Origin: Gracilaria gracilis
Lineage: Eukaryota; Rhodophyta; Florideophyceae; Gracilariales; Gracilariaceae
Reading direction: 5' to 3'
Length of the DNA stretch: 64,000 nucleotides
Assembly (NCBI GenBank): GCA_030374805.1
Contig: JARGSG010000197.1
Span: forward strand, 620,001 to 684,000
A program made the position numbers and the translations under genes. Positions 61,054 to 64,000 of the stretch are shown here, in pieces. Positions within the stretch are counted from its first letter, which is position 1, and every line of letters starts with the position of its first letter. The notes under the pieces were generated by a model. It saw nothing but the letters and a program-made list of their open reading frames with translations, was not told where the DNA came from and made no database searches.

Positions 61054-61872
61054 TTATACTCCCACTACACCTTGACCTGCTGCTTCGAATTCCAGCTTGA
61101 GCCCACCACCTGGGCCTGGAACCAGGGAGGTAATCGTATCCCCTTCGGCTTTTGGAGGTGCAGGCAAAGTAGGAAGACCTTCGATATACTCAAAGGATAC
61201 GGACACGGAAGCAGTAGCAAGGTTGCCGTTGTATGAAATATCGATTATGGGGGCCTTGTCCTTCATTTCCTTTGGGTAGTACAAATCTGTAGCAGAGGCC
61301 GTGACTTCGGTCATAGCAAGCGAAACACGGTCTAGTAAATAGTCGTTCTCATAGACAATCTTGATTTCCGGAGCCTTGTTCAGTCGATCCGCAGGAAAGT
61401 ACTGCTCGTACAAAGCCGGTGATGGAAGGTCAGAACCGGTTGTCGTAGATACGGATGGCTCTGTGTCTGTTTCCTCAACTTTCTCCTCACCGCCTTCCTT
61501 GTCTTCCTCCTCAGTGGGCATTGTGAATCCCTCAAAGAACTCTGTCTTATCCAGATCAGCAATAAGACCTGTCTTCACTTCTTTCTTGGGCTTATAGTCA
61601 GCTTTGGGCTGAAACTTGGTTGGGACGTCTGGAAAGTCTTTTGTCATGCCATCCTCAACCCATGCCTTGTAGAATGCCTCCCCACCCGGCATTCCGCCTG
61701 TAAACACATTCTCCTTGAAGTCGGATTTACCGACTGAAGTCCACAAGGAATCCGGATCTTCCTTGACAGCCATTCGCACGCGTGCAGTCTGCGTAACGGG
61801 CCGCTGACTTATGACATCACCTTTAAAGGCTGTTGTACGCAGTAAAGAGTTCGGAGTAATTACAAAAGCCAT
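61054..61872 (-). CDS. Plastid-targeted protein with an internal beta repeat, unknown function
   Basis: 272 aa from the ATG at 61872. The start MAFVITPNSLLRTTAFKGDVISQRPVTQTARVRMAVK is a typical red-algal plastid transit peptide with Phe3 and a likely cleavage near RVRMA. The mature part has a block (SLWTSVGKSDFKENVFTGGMPGGEAFYKAWVEDGM) and an acidic low-complexity stretch (120-150). Two copies of a beta-like motif 40 residues apart follow: NKAPEIKIVYENDYLLDRVSLAM (from 165) and DKAPIIDISYNGNLATASVSVSF (from 205). A Gly-rich tail ends it. No membrane span. I do not recognise the family. The GG-x-P-GGEAFYKAW wording suggests a thylakoid or phycobilisome-associated protein, but this is only an impression. 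Confidence 0.75.
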   Translation of the reverse strand: MAFVITPNSLLRTTAFKGDVISQRPVTQTARVRMAVKEDPDSLWTSVGKSDFKENVFTGGMPGGEAFYKAWVEDGMTKDFPDVPTKFQPKADYKPKKEVKTGLIADLDKTEFFEGFTMPTEEEDKEGGEEKVEETDTEPSVSTTTGSDLPSPALYEQYFPADRLNKAPEIKIVYENDYLLDRVSLAMTEVTASATDLYYPKEMKDKAPIIDISYNGNLATASVSVSFEYIEGLPTLPAPPKAEGDTITSLVPGPGGGLKLEFEAAGQGVVGV

Positions 61873-63775
61873 TAGCGCGGTGTGCTTCGATGTTCTGTAC
61901 GAGGACGATGAAGGATGCGGTACGCTAATGAGCTGAAGCTGACAGCCTTTTCCAATGGTTAACTACGAAGCAGGCGCTCAGTGCATCGTAGAGCAGCAGA
62001 ATACGGAGATAAGATATGTTGGAGCTCTCCCACACTTCGTGGCATTTGTTGATCAGCGAATCTGAAGCGCCAGCAAAATTGAGGTTTGAGATCATCATCC
62101 CAACCACTTGGCTGACAGCAATTGGCGTGTGGAAATCTGGTGGGGCGCTTCCCTGGCATGAACAATTGCAACTTGCTATTTGAAAGTGGACCAGTTAAAG
62201 AATCAATTTTGCAATTGTGCGAAATCTTACAATGTTTTTTCAAAAAAATCATTACAAATAAAATGGTAGATATACCAGCCGGGTTTTATCATAAAACTTT
62301 TATTTACTGTAAATCGACGAAGATAGATAAAGAGTTTGAAGAGTCCTGATTCCTGAATTACTGGCTTTGTTGAACAGTGAAGAACAGCTCTTCTGAAATC
62401 TGTTGGTTAGATCTAATACCGTTGGTACCGAACAGTTGTAGCTGTCCTTGGTACGAAGTATCAAGATACATAGATACAAGCTGTGTCTGTGAGCCAAAAC
62501 GTACTGGGATTCTTCTAAACAAACAACGTGATTTACAAGATGGACCAACCTGGGTTGTGGCTTGTGACAAGACTGCACACGTAGTTTTCAAAACGAAAGT
62601 TAACCCTCTAAGAGACCCGAAGACTTGCTCCTAGATACTACCAAGGTGGTAGTCCAGCACCTACACTATATATACCAAGTTGGTACGGCCGGGGAACGCT
62701 AACCCTCGGGTTACCTCGTTTGATACAGAGCACCAGTGCCAAGGACTCAACGCGACTCTCGAAGATTTGGACGAGGGAGTGGGAACCCAAACTGCAAGCA
62801 GTTTTGCGAGTGACGGTTCTGGGTATCTAGATACCGTTGTAGCTTGGTGCTGATGTCCAAAATGCAATTCTCGCAACGTTGCACACACCTCATGTGCAGC
62901 GGCGCTGACCCGCTGCTCTAGTCTCGAGCCAGCAACCCTCGAGACTATTAAAGCAACTTTGGTTGGGCATCGACAGGCGTCGATCGGCACGCGCCGTTGC
63001 TCTGTCGGACCACACCGAACAAGTCCGTACTTCACGTGTATGGCGGTGAGTGGTGAGCTCTGTGGGCCGCTGCTCCTCCACGCGAACTCGAGCGCTCTCG
63101 GGCCAAGGAGCGTTGCAACGGAAAGACCAGTATATGACCGTTCGGGCCAGAGCCCTTCGATCCGCCGGTTCAGGCAATTCCCAGGCAGCGTCCAGACCGA
63201 ACGACCCTATCGGCACACGCCGAAAGTGCTGGAATGGGGCAGTTCGATAGTACACGCTGCACATGTTGTGCCACGTTTGCTTCATTCCAGCCAACAAACG
63301 GGAGGTGGGTACGCGTGGGTAGTGGAGGCGGACCGCAGCGCATTAATGCGCAGAAGCGGACCACGTCGCGAGCAATGCAACGACCCACTCATACGTGCAG
63401 GGATGTGAACAAACGGGAGAGGCGTTTCATACGCGGCGCGTTGGTGCGTATGCGTGCGTATGGCTCGCCACGGGCTAGTAGCTCGGTCGTTTTCGCATAG
63501 ATACCGTTGAACGTAGACGCACGCGTGTTCGACTGTTCCTCACCCACCCGCTCACCCTTTGGTTCAGTCCACGCGCTGCCCTTCGTCAGGAGACGTAGGC
63601 ATTGCCAGCCGCCGTCCCTCCGGCGCTGTGTGCTCGTCGCTTCCTCCGTTCACCTTCACGAGTTCACCTCTCTCTTTTCCATACCTCATATCCACCTGTC
63701 TCTATGCACCTTCTTTCGTCTTTTGCTCTTCTCCTCTCTCGTTTTCGTTCATCCATTCGCGTCCATCGTAAACGT
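61873..63775. other. Divergent intergenic region rich in TACC/GGTA palindromes
   Basis: About 1.9 kb between the plastid protein gene and the gene that begins at the right edge. It contains the densest set of the dispersed palindromes (62416-62839, and TAGATACCGTTG at 63498-63509). CpG density rises after 62.9 kb, and the last 200 bases before 63776 are pyrimidine-rich leader. Confidence 0.55.
62416..62839. promoter_or_regulatory. Dense cluster of TACC/GGTA palindromes
   Basis: Four perfect or near-perfect members. They are: ATACCGTTGGTA at 62416-62427; ACTACCA-AGG-TGGTAGT at 62637-62653; TACCAA-G-TTGGTA at 62673-62685; and GGTATCTAGATACC (a 14-bp palindrome, 62822-62835) overlapping TAGATACCGTTG at 62828-62839. 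They lie 0.9-1.4 kb upstream of the right-edge gene and 0.5-1 kb upstream of the plastid protein gene. Confidence 0.55.
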
Positions 63776-64000
63776 ATGAGCGACTCGCCCGACGCGGCTT
63801 CCAAAGCCGCATCGGAAGCTGCCCAAGTAGCGACTTCTGCCGAGAGTCACCCAATCTCTTCGTCCGCTTCAACCGACTTTGCTACTATTGCAGCCGATGC
63901 AGCCCACTCCAAAACAGCCCCGCAACCTTCTGTCCCGATAACCACTCCAAGCAGCGAACCCACCGCCGAAACAAACCACGATTCTTTTGCCGAACCATCC
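63776..64000 (+). CDS. 5' end of a gene truncated by the window edge
   Basis: An ATG at 63776 opens a frame with no stop for all 75 codons to the end of the window. The encoded start is Ala/Ser/Thr/Pro-rich (MSDSPDAASKAASEAAQV...), which looks disordered. It follows a CT-rich leader of the kind seen before the phosphate transporter. The product cannot be named from this part. Confidence 0.6.
   Translation, partial: MSDSPDAASKAASEAAQVATSAESHPISSSASTDFATIAADAAHSKTAPQPSVPITTPSSEPTAETNHDSFAEPS

Overview
The window is nuclear DNA of a eukaryote with small, mostly intronless genes, most likely a red alga. Florideophytes with compact genes, such as Chondrus, fit best; this is inferred from gene content and no search was run. 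Three things support it. Several products are plastid-targeted (a cyanobacterial-type kinase, a cupin, and a 272-aa protein with a red-algal style transit peptide). Most genes have no intron, and the rest have a single intron of about 79-143 bp. There is a short-LTR Ty1/copia element of a kind known from red algae. Bacterial start codons do not apply, so I moved every start to an ATG.

Layout. 1-3 kb: a PiT-type phosphate transporter. 3.9-8.6 kb: a complete, apparently recent copia retrotransposon with identical 94-bp LTRs and a 5-bp target duplication. 8.6-12.4 kb: a gene-poor stretch ending in tRNA-Ala. 12.7-14.4 kb: cobalamin adenosyltransferase (two exons) and a small membrane-anchored protein. 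15.6-26.6 kb: separase, SF3A1 and a MATH-domain protein. 28.5-36.2 kb: histone H4 (two exons), the DNA primase small subunit, a five-finger C2H2 protein and an Mtm1/SLC25A39-like mitochondrial carrier; much of this lies in a very GC-rich, microsatellite-laden island. 36.7-50.8 kb: an M16-family peptidase, organellar bL34, a duplicated-module putative glycosyltransferase, a RING-H2 protein and the plastid kinase. 51-64 kb: the cupin, tRNA-Gln, AMPK/SNF1 beta, the ISCU scaffold, an RS/RRM protein, the 272-aa plastid protein and the start of a gene that runs off the right edge.

Themes. Three cell-cycle genes (H4, primase, separase) carry E2F-type sites upstream. Mitochondrial functions recur (ISCU, an Mtm1-like carrier, bL34, cobalamin adenosyltransferase). 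Several neighbours are divergent and may share promoters: separase/SF3A1, M16/bL34, glycosyltransferase/RING, kinase/cupin.

The least explained signals are: a dispersed intergenic palindrome family (TACC-N3-GGTA, often within TAGATACCGTTG); perfect short hairpins in two divergent intergenic regions; a copia gag frame with no AUG; an ISCU intron whose 3' splice site follows a 21-A run; and a primase that lacks most of its usual zinc cysteines.
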